Source: Burkholderiales bacterium (GTDB lineage Bacteria > Pseudomonadota > Gammaproteobacteria > Burkholderiales > Burkholderiaceae_C). Taken from it: a DNA stretch of 64,000 nt. Where the stretch lies: assembly GCA_016223165.1 (NCBI GenBank), contig JACRPO010000002.1, positions 124,001 through 188,000 on the forward strand. Reading direction: 5' to 3'. Under the pieces are notes generated by a model, which was not told the origin of the DNA, did not search any database, and saw only the letters and a program-made list of their open reading frames with translations. Positions 44,730-53,684 of this stretch are shown here, one piece after another (position 1 is the stretch's first letter; each line of letters opens with the position of its first letter). A program made the translations under genes and the position numbers.

Positions 44730-45434
44730 ATGCATACCCCGGTTCTTACAGTCGAAGAGCGTCAAAACATCGAGACGGGCTCCTGGTTCAGCAAGCTCTC
44801 GCTGCCGCTGCGCCAGGCCATCCTCGCCCGCAGCGGCGTGCGGCGCCTGGCCGACGGCGCGCCGCTCGCCTCCCGGGGCATGCCGGCCGAGGAGTGGTGC
44901 GGCGTCGCCCTCGGCGCGGTGCGCGTGAGTTCGGTGTCACTGTCGGGCAAGCAGGTCACGCTGACCTATGTCGAGCCCGGCACCTGGTTCGGCGACATCG
45001 CCCTCTTCGACGGCCTGCCGCGCACGCACGATGCCGACGCGCACGGCGCCACGACGCTGCTCACGGTGCGCAAGGCCGACTTCAAGGAACTGCTGGCGCA
45101 GCATGTCGAGCTCTACGACGCGCTGCTGCGGCTCAACTGCCGGCGCCTGCGCCTCATGTTCGACCAGTTCGAGGACCTCAACACGCGCCCGCTGCGCTCG
45201 CGCCTGGCGCGCCAGCTGCTGCTGCTCGCCAAGAGCTACGGCGTGGCCGAGGGCGAGCAGGTGCGCATCGGCCTCGCGCTGGCGCAGGAAGACCTGGCAC
45301 AGTTGCTCGGCGCCTCGCGCCAGCGCGTCAACCAGGAGCTGAAGGGCTTCGAGCGCGACGGCGCGCTGCGCGTGGAGCCCACGCGCCTGGTGATCGTCTC
45401 GCGCGACCAGCTGCTCGCCGCGGCGCGCGGCTGA
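44730..45434 (+). CDS. CRP/FNR family transcriptional regulator, divergent type
   Basis: A 234-residue regulator. The effector domain has VEPGTWFGDIALFDGLPRTH, where the GE and RS residues that bind cAMP in CRP are not conserved. The HTH is LAQEDLAQLLGASRQRVNQE then LKGFERDGALRVE, without the E..SR pattern of FNR. No N-terminal cysteine cluster. The ligand is unknown. Divergent from the FimV-like gene across 275 bases that I cannot assign otherwise. The ATG giving MHTPVLTVEERQ is the first with a family-like N-terminus. Confidence 0.85.
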   Translation: MHTPVLTVEERQNIETGSWFSKLSLPLRQAILARSGVRRLADGAPLASRGMPAEEWCGVALGAVRVSSVSLSGKQVTLTYVEPGTWFGDIALFDGLPRTHDADAHGATTLLTVRKADFKELLAQHVELYDALLRLNCRRLRLMFDQFEDLNTRPLRSRLARQLLLLAKSYGVAEGEQVRIGLALAQEDLAQLLGASRQRVNQELKGFERDGALRVEPTRLVIVSRDQLLAAARG

Positions 45435-45528
45435 GGCCGGCGCCTGGCCCGCCCCGCTCGTTGATTCCGAAGCGCCGCCTCGCGCCGTGCGGCTAAGCTG
45501 CGCGCTTCTGCACACGGACAGGACGGCG

Positions 45529-46626
45529 ATGGAACAGTTCACCGGCACGCGCGAGATGGCCGCCAGCCACGCCTTCGACCTCGCCGCGCTCGAGGCCTGG
45601 CTGGCCCGGCACCTCGCGGGCTTCGCCGGCCCGCTCACGGTGCAGCAGTTCAAGGGCGGCCAGAGCAATCCCACCTACAAGCTGATCACGCCCGCGCGCC
45701 ACTACGTCATGCGCAGCAAGCCGGGGCCGGTGGCCAGGCTGCTGCCCTCGGCGCACGCCATCGAGCGCGAGTTCCGCGTCATGAAGGCGCTTGCCGGCAC
45801 CGGCGTGCCGGTGGCGCGCATGGACGTGCTGTGCGAGGACGAGTCGGTCATCGGCCGCGCCTTCTTCGTCATGGAGTGCGTCGACGGACGCGTCATGTGG
45901 GACCAGTCGCTACCCGGCATGACCCCCGGCGAGCGCGGCGCCGTCTACGACGAGATGAACCGCGTCATCGCGCGCCTGCACGGCGTCGACGTCGCCGCGG
46001 TGGGGCTCGCCGACTACGGCCGGCCCGGCAACTACTTCGAGCGCCAGATCGGCCGCTGGAGCAAGCAGTACCTCGCCTCGGCCACCGAGCCGATCGCCGA
46101 GATGGACCGGCTGATCGATTGGCTGCCGGCGCACATGCCGGCCGGCGCGCGCGACGCGAGCCGCGTCTCGGTGGTGCATGGCGACTACCGGCTCGACAAT
46201 CTCATCTTCCACGCCGGCGAGCCGCGCATCGCCGCCGTGCTCGACTGGGAGCTGTCGACGCTCGGCCACCCGCTCGCCGACTTCAGCTACCACTGCATGA
46301 GCTGGCACATCCCGCCAGGCACCTTCCGCGGCATCGGCGGCCTCGACCACGCGGCGCTCGGCATCCCCGACGAACGTGAATACGTGCGCCGCTACTGCGA
46401 GCGCGTCGCCGAGCACACCGGGCAGCGCCGCGACGTCGACACGCTCATGGGCGAGTGGAACTTCTACCTCGCCTACAACCTCTTCCGCCTCGCCTCCATC
46501 ACGCAGGGCATCGCCAAGCGGGTGGTCGACGGCATCGCCTCGAGCGCGCAGGCGCGCGCCACGGGCGCCTCGACCCGGCCGCTGGCCGAGATGGCGTGGG
46601 CCTTCGCGCAGCGCTTCGACGGCTAA
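45529..46626 (+). CDS. APH-fold phosphotransferase, LvaA/ACAD10-11 kinase type
   Basis: A 365-residue kinase. FKGGQSNPTYKLITPARHYV is the family nucleotide-loop region, the catalytic loop is VVHGDYRLDNLIF and the metal site is VLDWELSTLGHPLADFSYHC. This sequence class accompanies acyl-CoA dehydrogenases: it is fused to one in animal ACAD10/11 and separate in Pseudomonas LvaA, which phosphorylates 4-hydroxyacyl-CoA. The acyl-CoA dehydrogenase gene follows 78 bases later, supporting the same role. Not an antibiotic-resistance enzyme. First gene of the pair. Confidence 0.88.
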   Translation: MEQFTGTREMAASHAFDLAALEAWLARHLAGFAGPLTVQQFKGGQSNPTYKLITPARHYVMRSKPGPVARLLPSAHAIEREFRVMKALAGTGVPVARMDVLCEDESVIGRAFFVMECVDGRVMWDQSLPGMTPGERGAVYDEMNRVIARLHGVDVAAVGLADYGRPGNYFERQIGRWSKQYLASATEPIAEMDRLIDWLPAHMPAGARDASRVSVVHGDYRLDNLIFHAGEPRIAAVLDWELSTLGHPLADFSYHCMSWHIPPGTFRGIGGLDHAALGIPDEREYVRRYCERVAEHTGQRRDVDTLMGEWNFYLAYNLFRLASITQGIAKRVVDGIASSAQARATGASTRPLAEMAWAFAQRFDG

Positions 46627-46704
46627 GAGCCTGTGACACCCAGGCGACTGCCGCCCAGGGCGCGGCGCGCGACACTCCAATTCAATCAACGCCGGGAGCC
46701 CGTC

Positions 46705-47940
46705 ATGGATTTCAGCTACTCCGCACGCACCCAGGACCTGCAGGCCCGCGTCAGCGCCTTCATGGCCGAGCATGTCTACCCGGCCGAAGCCGCCTACGAG
46801 GCCGAGCTCGAGGCGAACACGAAAGCCGGCAAGCGCTGGACGCCGCTTTCGACGATCGAGAAGCTCAAGCCGAAGGCGCGTGCCGCCGGCCTGTGGAACC
46901 TCTTCCTGCCCGAGAGCGAGCTCGGTGCGGGCCTCACCAACCAGGAATACGCGCCGCTGGCCGAGATCATGGGCGCCGTGCCGTGGGCGAGCGAGGTCTT
47001 CAACTGCTCGGCGCCCGACACCGGCAACATGGAGACCATCGTGCGCTACGGCAGCGCCGAGCACAAGGAGCGCTGGCTGAAGCCGCTGCTCGCCGGCGAG
47101 ATCCGCAGCGCCTTCGCGATGACCGAGCCGGCGGTGGCCAGCTCGGACGCCACCAACATCGAGGCGCGCATCGAGCGCCGGGGCGACGAGTACGTCATCA
47201 ACGGCCGCAAGTGGTGGACCAGCGGCGCCGGCGACCCGCGCTGCAAGATCATGATCTTCATGGGCAAGACCGACCCCGCAGCGCCGCGGCATTCGCAGCA
47301 GTCGATGATCCTGGTGCCGATGGACGCACCCGGCGTCAAGGTGCTGCGTTCGCTGTCGGTGTTCGGCTACGACGACGCGCCGCACGGCCACATGGAGGTC
47401 GACTTCAAGGACGTGCGCGTGCCGGCGAGCAACATCCTGCTCGGCGAGGGGCGCGGCTTCGAGATCGCGCAGGGGCGGCTAGGCCCCGGCCGCATCCACC
47501 ACTGCATGCGCACCATCGGCCTGGCGGAACGGGCGCTCAAGCTGATGTGCGAGCGCGCCTCCAGCCGCGTCGCCTTCGGCAAGACGATCGCGCAGCAGAC
47601 GGTGACGCAGGAGCGCATCGCCGAGGCGCGCTGCATGATCGAGCAGTCGCGCCTGCTGACGCTGAAGGCGGCCTGGATGATGGACGTGGCCGGCAACAAG
47701 AGCGCCAAGGGCGAGATCGCGATGATCAAGGTCGTGGCGCCCAACATGGCCTGCCAGGTGCTCGATTGGGCCATGCAGGTGCACGGCGGCGGCGGCGTCA
47801 GCCAGGACTTCCCGCTCGCCTCGCACTACGCGCACGTGCGCACGCTGCGCTTCGCCGACGGACCCGACGAGGTGCACCGCAACGCCATCGCGAAACTCGA
47901 GCTCGGCAAGCACGCACCGGCGCCGGCGAAGGTCCACTGA
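46705..47940 (+). CDS. acyl-CoA dehydrogenase-like protein, LvaC/ACAD10-11 type
   Basis: A 411-residue flavoprotein of the acyl-CoA dehydrogenase family. [20 protein letters not shown] and [20 protein letters not shown] are FAD/substrate loops. At the place where medium-chain dehydrogenases have the catalytic Glu (YEGT), this protein reads [10 protein letters not shown], the version seen in ACAD10/11-type enzymes. With the adjacent kinase it probably rearranges phosphorylated 4-hydroxyacyl-CoA towards 3-hydroxyacyl-CoA for beta-oxidation, rather than performing a plain dehydrogenation. Substrate chain length is unknown. Confidence 0.9.
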   Translation: MDFSYSARTQDLQARVSAFMAEHVYPAEAAYEAELEANTKAGKRWTPLSTIEKLKPKARAAGLWNLFLPESELGAGLTNQEYAPLAEIMGAVPWASEVFNCSAPDTGNMETIVRYGSAEHKERWLKPLLAGEIRSAFAMTEPAVASSDATNIEARIERRGDEYVINGRKWWTSGAGDPRCKIMIFMGKTDPAAPRHSQQSMILVPMDAPGVKVLRSLSVFGYDDAPHGHMEVDFKDVRVPASNILLGEGRGFEIAQGRLGPGRIHHCMRTIGLAERALKLMCERASSRVAFGKTIAQQTVTQERIAEARCMIEQSRLLTLKAAWMMDVAGNKSAKGEIAMIKVVAPNMACQVLDWAMQVHGGGGVSQDFPLASHYAHVRTLRFADGPDEVHRNAIAKLELGKHAPAPAKVH

Positions 47941-47960
47941 GCTGACCTGGTCCCGCCTCT

Positions 47961-47984
47961 CTCTCCCGCGCGCGCCGGGGAGAG
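47961..47984. terminator. hairpin between convergent genes
   Basis: CTCTCCC (47961-47967) pairs with GGGAGAG (47978-47984) in the 56-base gap after the dehydrogenase gene. No T-tract. Confidence 0.4.
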
Positions 47985-47996
47985 GAGCCGCCCGGC

Positions 47997-48722
47997 TCAC
48001 TTGTCGCGCTCGCTGCCGGGCAGCGCGCTTTGCTGCCACAGGCTCGGCGCCGCACTCGGCGAAAGCGAATCGGGGTTGTCCGCAGCGACGCGGCGCGCCT
48101 CGCGCATCGCGCACTCGAAGAAGCGCAGCCAGGCCTGCAAGGGCGCGACATCGGGCTCGGCCAGCGCCGTGCGCAGCATCAGCCGCCCGCGGCCGATCAT
48201 CAGCACCATCGGCACGCCCTCGTCGAAGCGCAGCGCCGCCAGCGCAGCAGCCAGCGGCCCTTCGAGCCACTCGCGCAGCCAGCCCTTCTGGCTCGACAGG
48301 GCCACCCAGCGCTCCTTGAGCGGGCCCATCTCGCTGCCGCTCAGCTTGGAGAACATCACCAGCCAGCGCATCTCGGGCGGGGTCTGGTTGTCGATGCGCG
48401 TCTGCACGCCTTCGACGAACTGCTCGAAGACGGTCTTCTCCATGTGTTCGGCGAGGCGGCGGTTCATCACCAGCACCTGCAGGTCGGAGCCAAGCCCGAG
48501 CTCGCTGCGCAGGCGCAGCTCCTGACCCTCGATATACGGCCGCTGCGAAGGGCCCCACTCCAGCCGCCACGCCGTGGCGCCGAGCCGCCCGTCGACGACG
48601 AAGCCTTCGTCGGGCACGGCGCGAAATCCGTACTGGTGCGACTCCGCCCAGGGCGCCACGCCTTCCCATTGCGGCGCATCGGCCTTCGAGCCACCGAGCC
48701 AGCGCTTGATGCCGTCGAGCAT
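47997..48722 (-). CDS. conserved hypothetical protein
   Basis: A 241-residue soluble protein without signal peptide or membrane segment. It opens MLDGIKRWLGGSKADAPQWE and contains a beta-rich middle (GATAWRLEWGPSQRPYIEGQ, LQVLVMNRRLAEHME) and a helical C-terminal half. No motif of a known enzyme family is visible. The composition and codon use match its neighbours, so it looks native. I do not recognise a function. It is divergent from the glutathione transferase gene with 39 bases between starts, so the two may share control. Confidence 0.75.
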   Translation of the reverse strand: MLDGIKRWLGGSKADAPQWEGVAPWAESHQYGFRAVPDEGFVVDGRLGATAWRLEWGPSQRPYIEGQELRLRSELGLGSDLQVLVMNRRLAEHMEKTVFEQFVEGVQTRIDNQTPPEMRWLVMFSKLSGSEMGPLKERWVALSSQKGWLREWLEGPLAAALAALRFDEGVPMVLMIGRGRLMLRTALAEPDVAPLQAWLRFFECAMREARRVAADNPDSLSPSAAPSLWQQSALPGSERDK

Positions 48723-48761
48723 GGTTTAGAGTCCGAGACAGATCCCGTGCAAGGACCTCAG

Positions 48762-49454
48762 ATGATCGAAGTGTATTCGTGGGCCACGCCCAACGGCCAC
48801 AAGGTGCACATCATGCTCGAGGAGTGCGGACTGCCCTACCACGTGCATGCGGTGGATATCGGCGCGGGCGACCAGTTCAAGCCCGAGTTCCTCGCCATCA
48901 GCCCGAACAACAAGATCCCCGCGATCGTCGACCACGACGGCCCCGACGGGCAACCGATCTCGCTGTTCGAGTCCGGCGCGATCCTGCTGTACCTGGCGGC
49001 GAAGACCGGCCGCTTCATCCCCGAGGACATCCGCGGCCGCTACGCGGTGCTCGAGTGGCTGATGTTCCAGATGGGCGGCGTCGGCCCGCTGCTCGGCCAG
49101 ACACACCACTTCCGCGTCTATGCGCCCGAGAAGATCCCCTACGCCATCGACCGCTACACGAACGAGGCCAAGCGCCTCTATGGCGTGATGAACCGGCAGC
49201 TCGCGAAGAGCAAGTACATCGCCGGCTTCGACTACAGCATCGCCGACATCGCCATCTTCCCGTGGCTGCGCAGCTGGAAGAACCAGGGTATCGACTGGAA
49301 CGACTACCCGCACCTGAAGGGCTGGTTCGACGAGATCGGCGCGCGCCCGGCCGTGCAGCGCGGCGTGCAGGTGCTGGCCGACAAGCGCAAGCCCATCACC
49401 GACGACAAGGCGCGCGAGGTGCTCTTCGGCGCCACGCAGTACCAGCAGCGCTGA
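48762..49454 (+). CDS. glutathione S-transferase, YfcG/Nu-like
   Basis: A 230-residue glutathione transferase. The N-terminal thioredoxin-fold domain has VYSWATPNGHKVHIMLEECG, where the TPNGxKV pattern is that of the YfcG/YghU (Nu) class active as disulfide-bond reductases. NNKIPAIVDHDG and FESGAILLYLA bind glutathione. The all-helical domain has YSIADIAIFPWLRSW. TAGAGT at 48727-48732 is a possible -10. Confidence 0.92.
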   Translation: MIEVYSWATPNGHKVHIMLEECGLPYHVHAVDIGAGDQFKPEFLAISPNNKIPAIVDHDGPDGQPISLFESGAILLYLAAKTGRFIPEDIRGRYAVLEWLMFQMGGVGPLLGQTHHFRVYAPEKIPYAIDRYTNEAKRLYGVMNRQLAKSKYIAGFDYSIADIAIFPWLRSWKNQGIDWNDYPHLKGWFDEIGARPAVQRGVQVLADKRKPITDDKAREVLFGATQYQQR

Positions 49455-49678
49455 CGAACGCCGGGGCCCTGGGGGTCGACCCGGCCCGGGCTGCCCCATG
49501 GCGCCGCGGTCACGGTCACGATCACCGGCGCGGTCACGACCACCGTCGCAGTTGCCGCCGAAGCACAGTCGGGCGCCGGCAGCGGTGCGCGTTGAGCAGG
49601 CTCATCGCTTCTTGCGGGGTGCTGGCTAGATTGGTCCTTCACCTGTCCCGCGGGGACGGGAGTGCCGGAGGGACCACC

Positions 49679-51853
49679 ATGTCGAAGTCGTCACTGCTGC
49701 GTGTTGCACTGGCCGCAGCGGTTTGCACTGCCTTGCTCGCCTCCTGCGGAGGTGGAGGCGAGCCGGAGGACCCGAGCGCCACCGCGCCGGCAGACAGCCT
49801 GCTGAGCAGCGACTCGGGCGTCACCCATGGCGACGACCCGCTGGCCAACCTACCCGTGGGCAGCTATCTGCGCCAGCTGCCCAAGTGGGCCGACTACAGC
49901 CCCGCGAAAGCCCGGGCTGACAGGAAGGTGGGCGACACCGACCCCTCGACCGAGCAGATCGACAACGTGCCGGTCATCGTGGGCAGCGGCAGCAGCGCGC
50001 GCGTGATCGGCTACCGCTCCGAGAACTACGAGTGCAAGACCTCGCACTTCCGCATGACCGACACGCCGGAGAAGATCGTCATGCTCAGCCCGGACCGCGA
50101 GTTGCTGTGGCCGGGCGCGCTCATCCAGGGCCGCAGCCACCGCGACGGGCTGGGGGCATTGCTGCCGCTGACGATCCGCGAGCGCACGGCGATCAAGGTG
50201 TCGATCCCCTCGCTGGCCACGAGCAACAACTTCCGCCTCGTCACCGTGCCCGACCAGGCCGAGGTCAACCAGGCGATCGGCTCGATGATCTTCTCCGCCG
50301 ACAGCGACAACCTGACGACGCCTAGCTCGATCCAGTTCACGATGCACGACTACAGCTCCGAGGAGTCGTTCGCGCTGAAGGCCGGGTTGTCCGGGCGCTA
50401 TCTCGGCTTCAGCGCCAGTGCCTCGGCCTCGGTGTCCACGGGCGCCAACGAGCGCACGGTGATGGTGTACTTCGTCGAGAAGATGTTCGAGGTCGTCGTC
50501 GAGCCGCCGCAGAGCCCCGGTGCGTTCTTCTCGGCCGAGTTCACGCGCGAGAGACTCGACGAGCAGATCGCGATGGGTCGCATCGGACCGGAGAACCCGC
50601 CGGTCTACGTGTCGAACATCGTCTACGGCCGCGTGATGGCATTCACCTTCACCTCCAGCGCCTCGACCAGCGAGATCAAGGCGGCATTGAACGCCGCGTA
50701 CTCCGGCATCTTCAAGCTCAACGCGAGCCTCAGCACCGAGCACGAGCGCGTGCTGCGCGAGGGCCGGGTGGCGATCACGTCGCTGGGCGGCGACGCCGCG
50801 GCGACGATAGAGATGATCAACTCCGGCGACTGGCGCAAGTACTTCCAGACCGTGGATGCGCAGGGCCGTACGGTGGCCGCGCCGCTGACCAGCGCCTACC
50901 CGATCTCGTACACGCTGCGCAACCTCGGCGACGGCTCGATCGCCAAGGTCAGCGAGACGACGAACTACGACATCAAGCAGTGCACGCTGCAGGACGCCGC
51001 CTTCAGCGGCTTCGTCCTCGACAGCTTCGAGACCGACTTCAAGGACTTCGAAGCCGGCAAGAAGTGGACCGAGACCGCCGATTCGCCGGTGACGGTGGAA
51101 TGGGGCAAGGCCACGACGCCGCAGAGCATCTTCTACGGCTACCTGCATGCGAAGCACGAGAACGAAGTCTTCAACGACCTGTTCAAGTACGACGTCGGCT
51201 ACATCGTCGCGCCGCAGCACTTCCGGGGCGAAAAGACGGACTTCTACAAGGGCGAGCTGTCGTTCTGGTTCAAGCCCGACGAAAGCGTCCGCATGAAGCG
51301 CGCCGCCACCAACCCGAGGCACTGCTTCTGGGTGATCTGGCCGTTCGTCCAGCAATGTGTCACGCTGCCGCTGCCGATCGACACGCAGCCGCTGCAGGAG
51401 ACCGATCACGTGCTCGCCTACGACCAGATCACCACCTTCGACCAGGTGGTGTTGCGCGGCGGCGGCAGCCCCGACTCCGATGTCGCGGTGCTGACGCTGA
51501 CCTACAACCCGAAGGAGACGGAACTCGGCAAGGATTGGCGGCGGCACGCCATCGCCCTCACCAACGACGACAAGTCGGGCAACTCGACCTGCGCGCGCCA
51601 GGGCACGCAGTGGCGCGGCTGCTGGCTGGTGGAGGATGCCGTGGCCTCCGAGGAGCAGATCAGGTACGTGCTGGCCAACCTGCGCGAGTTGCGAATCCGC
51701 GCCAGCTACCCGGTGACCGGCACGCGCAAGATCTGCAGAGACCCGGCGCCTGCGCCGTGTGTCGAGATCGACTCGCCCGACCCGATCCCCTTCGGCTACA
51801 TCGGCGGCTACTTCGACGAAGTGCAGCTCAGCAAGCGCAGCCCGGGGCTGTGA
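49679..51853 (+). CDS. lipoprotein with cholesterol-dependent-cytolysin-like core and laminin-B-like domain
   Basis: A 724-residue predicted lipoprotein (lipobox LASC, Cys23). Residues about 85-430 match domains 1-3 of thiol-activated, cholesterol-dependent cytolysins: LLWPGALIQG at 142-151, a Ser/Ala-alternating stretch typical of a membrane-inserting hairpin (SASASASVSTGA, about 245-256), PPVYVSNIVYGR at 307-318, SLGGD at 368-372 and YPISYTLRN at 407-415. The cytolysin domain 4 with its tryptophan-rich undecapeptide is absent. Instead residues about 500-720 resemble a laminin B (IV) domain: YIVAPQHFRGEKTDFYKGEL, VVLRGGG, and VLANLRELRIRASYPV then GGYFDEVQL. GGAGGG precedes the ATG. Membrane attack, adhesion or interbacterial use are inferences; the target is unknown. 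Confidence 0.85.
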   Translation: MSKSSLLRVALAAAVCTALLASCGGGGEPEDPSATAPADSLLSSDSGVTHGDDPLANLPVGSYLRQLPKWADYSPAKARADRKVGDTDPSTEQIDNVPVIVGSGSSARVIGYRSENYECKTSHFRMTDTPEKIVMLSPDRELLWPGALIQGRSHRDGLGALLPLTIRERTAIKVSIPSLATSNNFRLVTVPDQAEVNQAIGSMIFSADSDNLTTPSSIQFTMHDYSSEESFALKAGLSGRYLGFSASASASVSTGANERTVMVYFVEKMFEVVVEPPQSPGAFFSAEFTRERLDEQIAMGRIGPENPPVYVSNIVYGRVMAFTFTSSASTSEIKAALNAAYSGIFKLNASLSTEHERVLREGRVAITSLGGDAAATIEMINSGDWRKYFQTVDAQGRTVAAPLTSAYPISYTLRNLGDGSIAKVSETTNYDIKQCTLQDAAFSGFVLDSFETDFKDFEAGKKWTETADSPVTVEWGKATTPQSIFYGYLHAKHENEVFNDLFKYDVGYIVAPQHFRGEKTDFYKGELSFWFKPDESVRMKRAATNPRHCFWVIWPFVQQCVTLPLPIDTQPLQETDHVLAYDQITTFDQVVLRGGGSPDSDVAVLTLTYNPKETELGKDWRRHAIALTNDDKSGNSTCARQGTQWRGCWLVEDAVASEEQIRYVLANLRELRIRASYPVTGTRKICRDPAPAPCVEIDSPDPIPFGYIGGYFDEVQLSKRSPGL

Positions 51854-51940
51854 TCGCTTGTGCCCGGTGAGCCTCGCGCCGGCCGGGGCCGGAAGCTCCC
51901 CCCGCCGGCGCACGCCCGGGCACGCGACAATCCCCCCACG

Positions 51941-52017
51941 CTGCCCGTAGCTCAACTGGATAGAGCAGCGGCCTTCTAAGCCGCAGGTCGGGGGTTCGAG
52001 TCCCTCCGGGCAGGCCA
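51941..52017 (+). tRNA. tRNA-Arg (anticodon TCT)
   Basis: A 77-base tRNA. Acceptor arms CTGCCCG and CGGGCAG pair fully (first pair C-G), the anticodon stem GCGGC/GCCGC encloses CTTCTAA giving anticodon TCT (codon AGA), the T-arm has TTCGAGT, and GCCA ends it with CCA encoded. It ends three bases before the convergent antiporter stop. Confidence 0.95.
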
Positions 52018-52019
52018 GC

Positions 52020-53384
52020 TCACTTCGACGGCGCCGCGGCAGGCGCCTGCGTTGCAGCGGCCGCGCCGCGCGGCTGGCTGCCGGGGTGGAAGCCGATCAT
52101 CGCCAGCATCACGAAGAAGCCCACGACGTAGGCCACGGCCACGAACCAGCCGTGGCGCAGCCACTGGCCGACCGAACGCGCCTGCGGGTACATGTTCGAC
52201 AGCGCCACGCCGGCCGACGAGCCGAACCAGATCATCGAGCCGCCGAAGCCCACCGCGTAGGCCAGGAAGCCCCAGTCGTAGCCGCCCTGCTTGAGGGCGA
52301 GCGCGGTGAGCGGGATGTTGTCGAAGACGGCGGAGAGGAAGCCGAGCCCGAGCGCCGTCTGCCACGAGGCGGCGGGCAGCCGCTCCACCGGCATCATCGA
52401 GGCGCACAGCACGAGGCTGAGCAGGAAGATCGAGCCCTTGAAGGCGCCGGGCATCAGCGCCCAGTTCGGCCGCCGCAGCGTCATCGTCAGCACGATGGCC
52501 ACCCACACCGCCGCACCGAGGAACGGAAAGCTGTCGCTGACGGCGTTAAAGCGCGTATTGATCGTCACGTTGATGGCGATGGCCAGCACGAGGATGAAGG
52601 CGACGATGCCCACGCGCGTCCAGTCGATGTGCGCGCCGGCGTCTTCGTCCCTCTGGATCGGGCTGTAGGCCTGCTGCTTCATCGCCGCCGGGATGCCGAA
52701 GATCACCAGCGCCACGGCCGAGCCGATGAAGGCCTCCAGCACCTCGACCGGCGAGATGCCGGCGATCCAGATCATCGTCGTCGTCGTATCGCCGACGACG
52801 CTGCCGGCGCCGCCGCCGTTGGAGGCAGCGACGATCGCCGCCAGATAGCCGATGTGCACCTTGCCCTTGAAGACCGTGTGCGCAATGGCGCCGCCGATCA
52901 TGGCCGCGGCGATGTTGTCGAGAAAACTCGACAACACGAAGACGAGCGCGAGCAGCACGAAGCAGCCCTTCCAGTCGTCGGGCAGGAAGCGCGGCAGCAC
53001 GGCCGGCACCTCGCTCTTCTCGAACAGGTCGGCCAGCAGCGCGAAGCCCAGCAGCAGCAGCAGCAGGTTGGACAGGATCACCCACTCGTGCCCGAGGTGC
53101 ACGACGAAGCCGCCGACGCCGGCGCCGGTCTTGAACGGCGAGAGCGCGATCTTGTAGATCGCGATGACGATGGCGCCGCCGAGCGCGATGCGCAGCGTGT
53201 AGTGATGGAACAGCGCCACCCCGGCCAGCACGCAGGCGAAGAGGATGAACTCCACCGGCACCGGCCCGAGCGCGGGGCCGGCGAAGGCGGTCTCGCCGGC
53301 TGCTCGTGCCGGCGGCACACACAGTGCGCACATCAGCGCCGCCAGCAGGCCAGCGGCCGACCTGCCTCCTCCAATCGTTCTCAT
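52020..53384 (-). CDS. NhaD-like sodium/proton antiporter
   Basis: A 454-residue membrane protein with an N-terminal signal-like segment and about twelve hydrophobic helices, of the ion transporter (NhaD/ArsB/DASS) superfamily. The pairs FVLSSFLDNIAAAMIGGAIA and FLSAVFDNIPLTALAL are the two helix-breaking repeats of that fold, and GSVVGDTTTTMIWIAGISP matches the NhaD GDxTTTMxWI motif. It probably exchanges Na+ for H+; a carboxylate or other anion cannot be excluded. TAGAAT lies about 25 bases upstream of the ATG and GAGGAG serves as the ribosome site. Confidence 0.85.
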   Translation of the reverse strand: MRTIGGGRSAAGLLAALMCALCVPPARAAGETAFAGPALGPVPVEFILFACVLAGVALFHHYTLRIALGGAIVIAIYKIALSPFKTGAGVGGFVVHLGHEWVILSNLLLLLLGFALLADLFEKSEVPAVLPRFLPDDWKGCFVLLALVFVLSSFLDNIAAAMIGGAIAHTVFKGKVHIGYLAAIVAASNGGGAGSVVGDTTTTMIWIAGISPVEVLEAFIGSAVALVIFGIPAAMKQQAYSPIQRDEDAGAHIDWTRVGIVAFILVLAIAINVTINTRFNAVSDSFPFLGAAVWVAIVLTMTLRRPNWALMPGAFKGSIFLLSLVLCASMMPVERLPAASWQTALGLGFLSAVFDNIPLTALALKQGGYDWGFLAYAVGFGGSMIWFGSSAGVALSNMYPQARSVGQWLRHGWFVAVAYVVGFFVMLAMIGFHPGSQPRGAAAATQAPAAAPSK

Positions 53385-53554
53385 GCCTGCTCCTCGGGTG
53401 GGCGCCGGATTCTAGGAGGGGTGCCTGGCCGAGGCATGCCCTCCCGGCGCATCGCGCGCCGGTCGCGTGACTTCACCAGCCGCACCGGCATAGGCGCCAG
53501 GTGCTAGACCTCCCGGGGCGGTCGGGTGCGGCGACGGCGGTCCCGGCGAGGCGA

Positions 53555-53568
53555 TTGATCCAGATCAA
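53555..53568. promoter_or_regulatory. perfect FNR/Anr box
   Basis: TTGATCCAGATCAA is an exact TTGAT-N4-ATCAA site. It lies in the 300-base gap between the antiporter and TerB-like genes, centred 123 bases before the latter's ATG. Class II activation would place transcription start near 53603. No other gene is seen in this gap. Confidence 0.75.
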
Positions 53569-53684
53569 CGGGGGCTTCGGCCACGATCGAAGCGGCGCAA
53601 ACTCCGGCACCCGGGGTGGCTTTTTCCAGGCCCGGAGCCGCATGATGAGCGCATGGCGCAGACGCTCTTCAAGGAGACAAAGTC

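Noticed and set aside
45529-46626. Phosphotransferase considered as an aminoglycoside resistance gene
   Set aside because: Sequence motifs and the neighbouring dehydrogenase fit the LvaA/ACAD10-11 kinase group, not resistance enzymes.
46455-47945. 496-codon frame overlapping the acyl-CoA dehydrogenase gene
   Set aside because: Product is Arg/Gly/His-rich with no family pattern; the neighbouring frame encodes the clear dehydrogenase.
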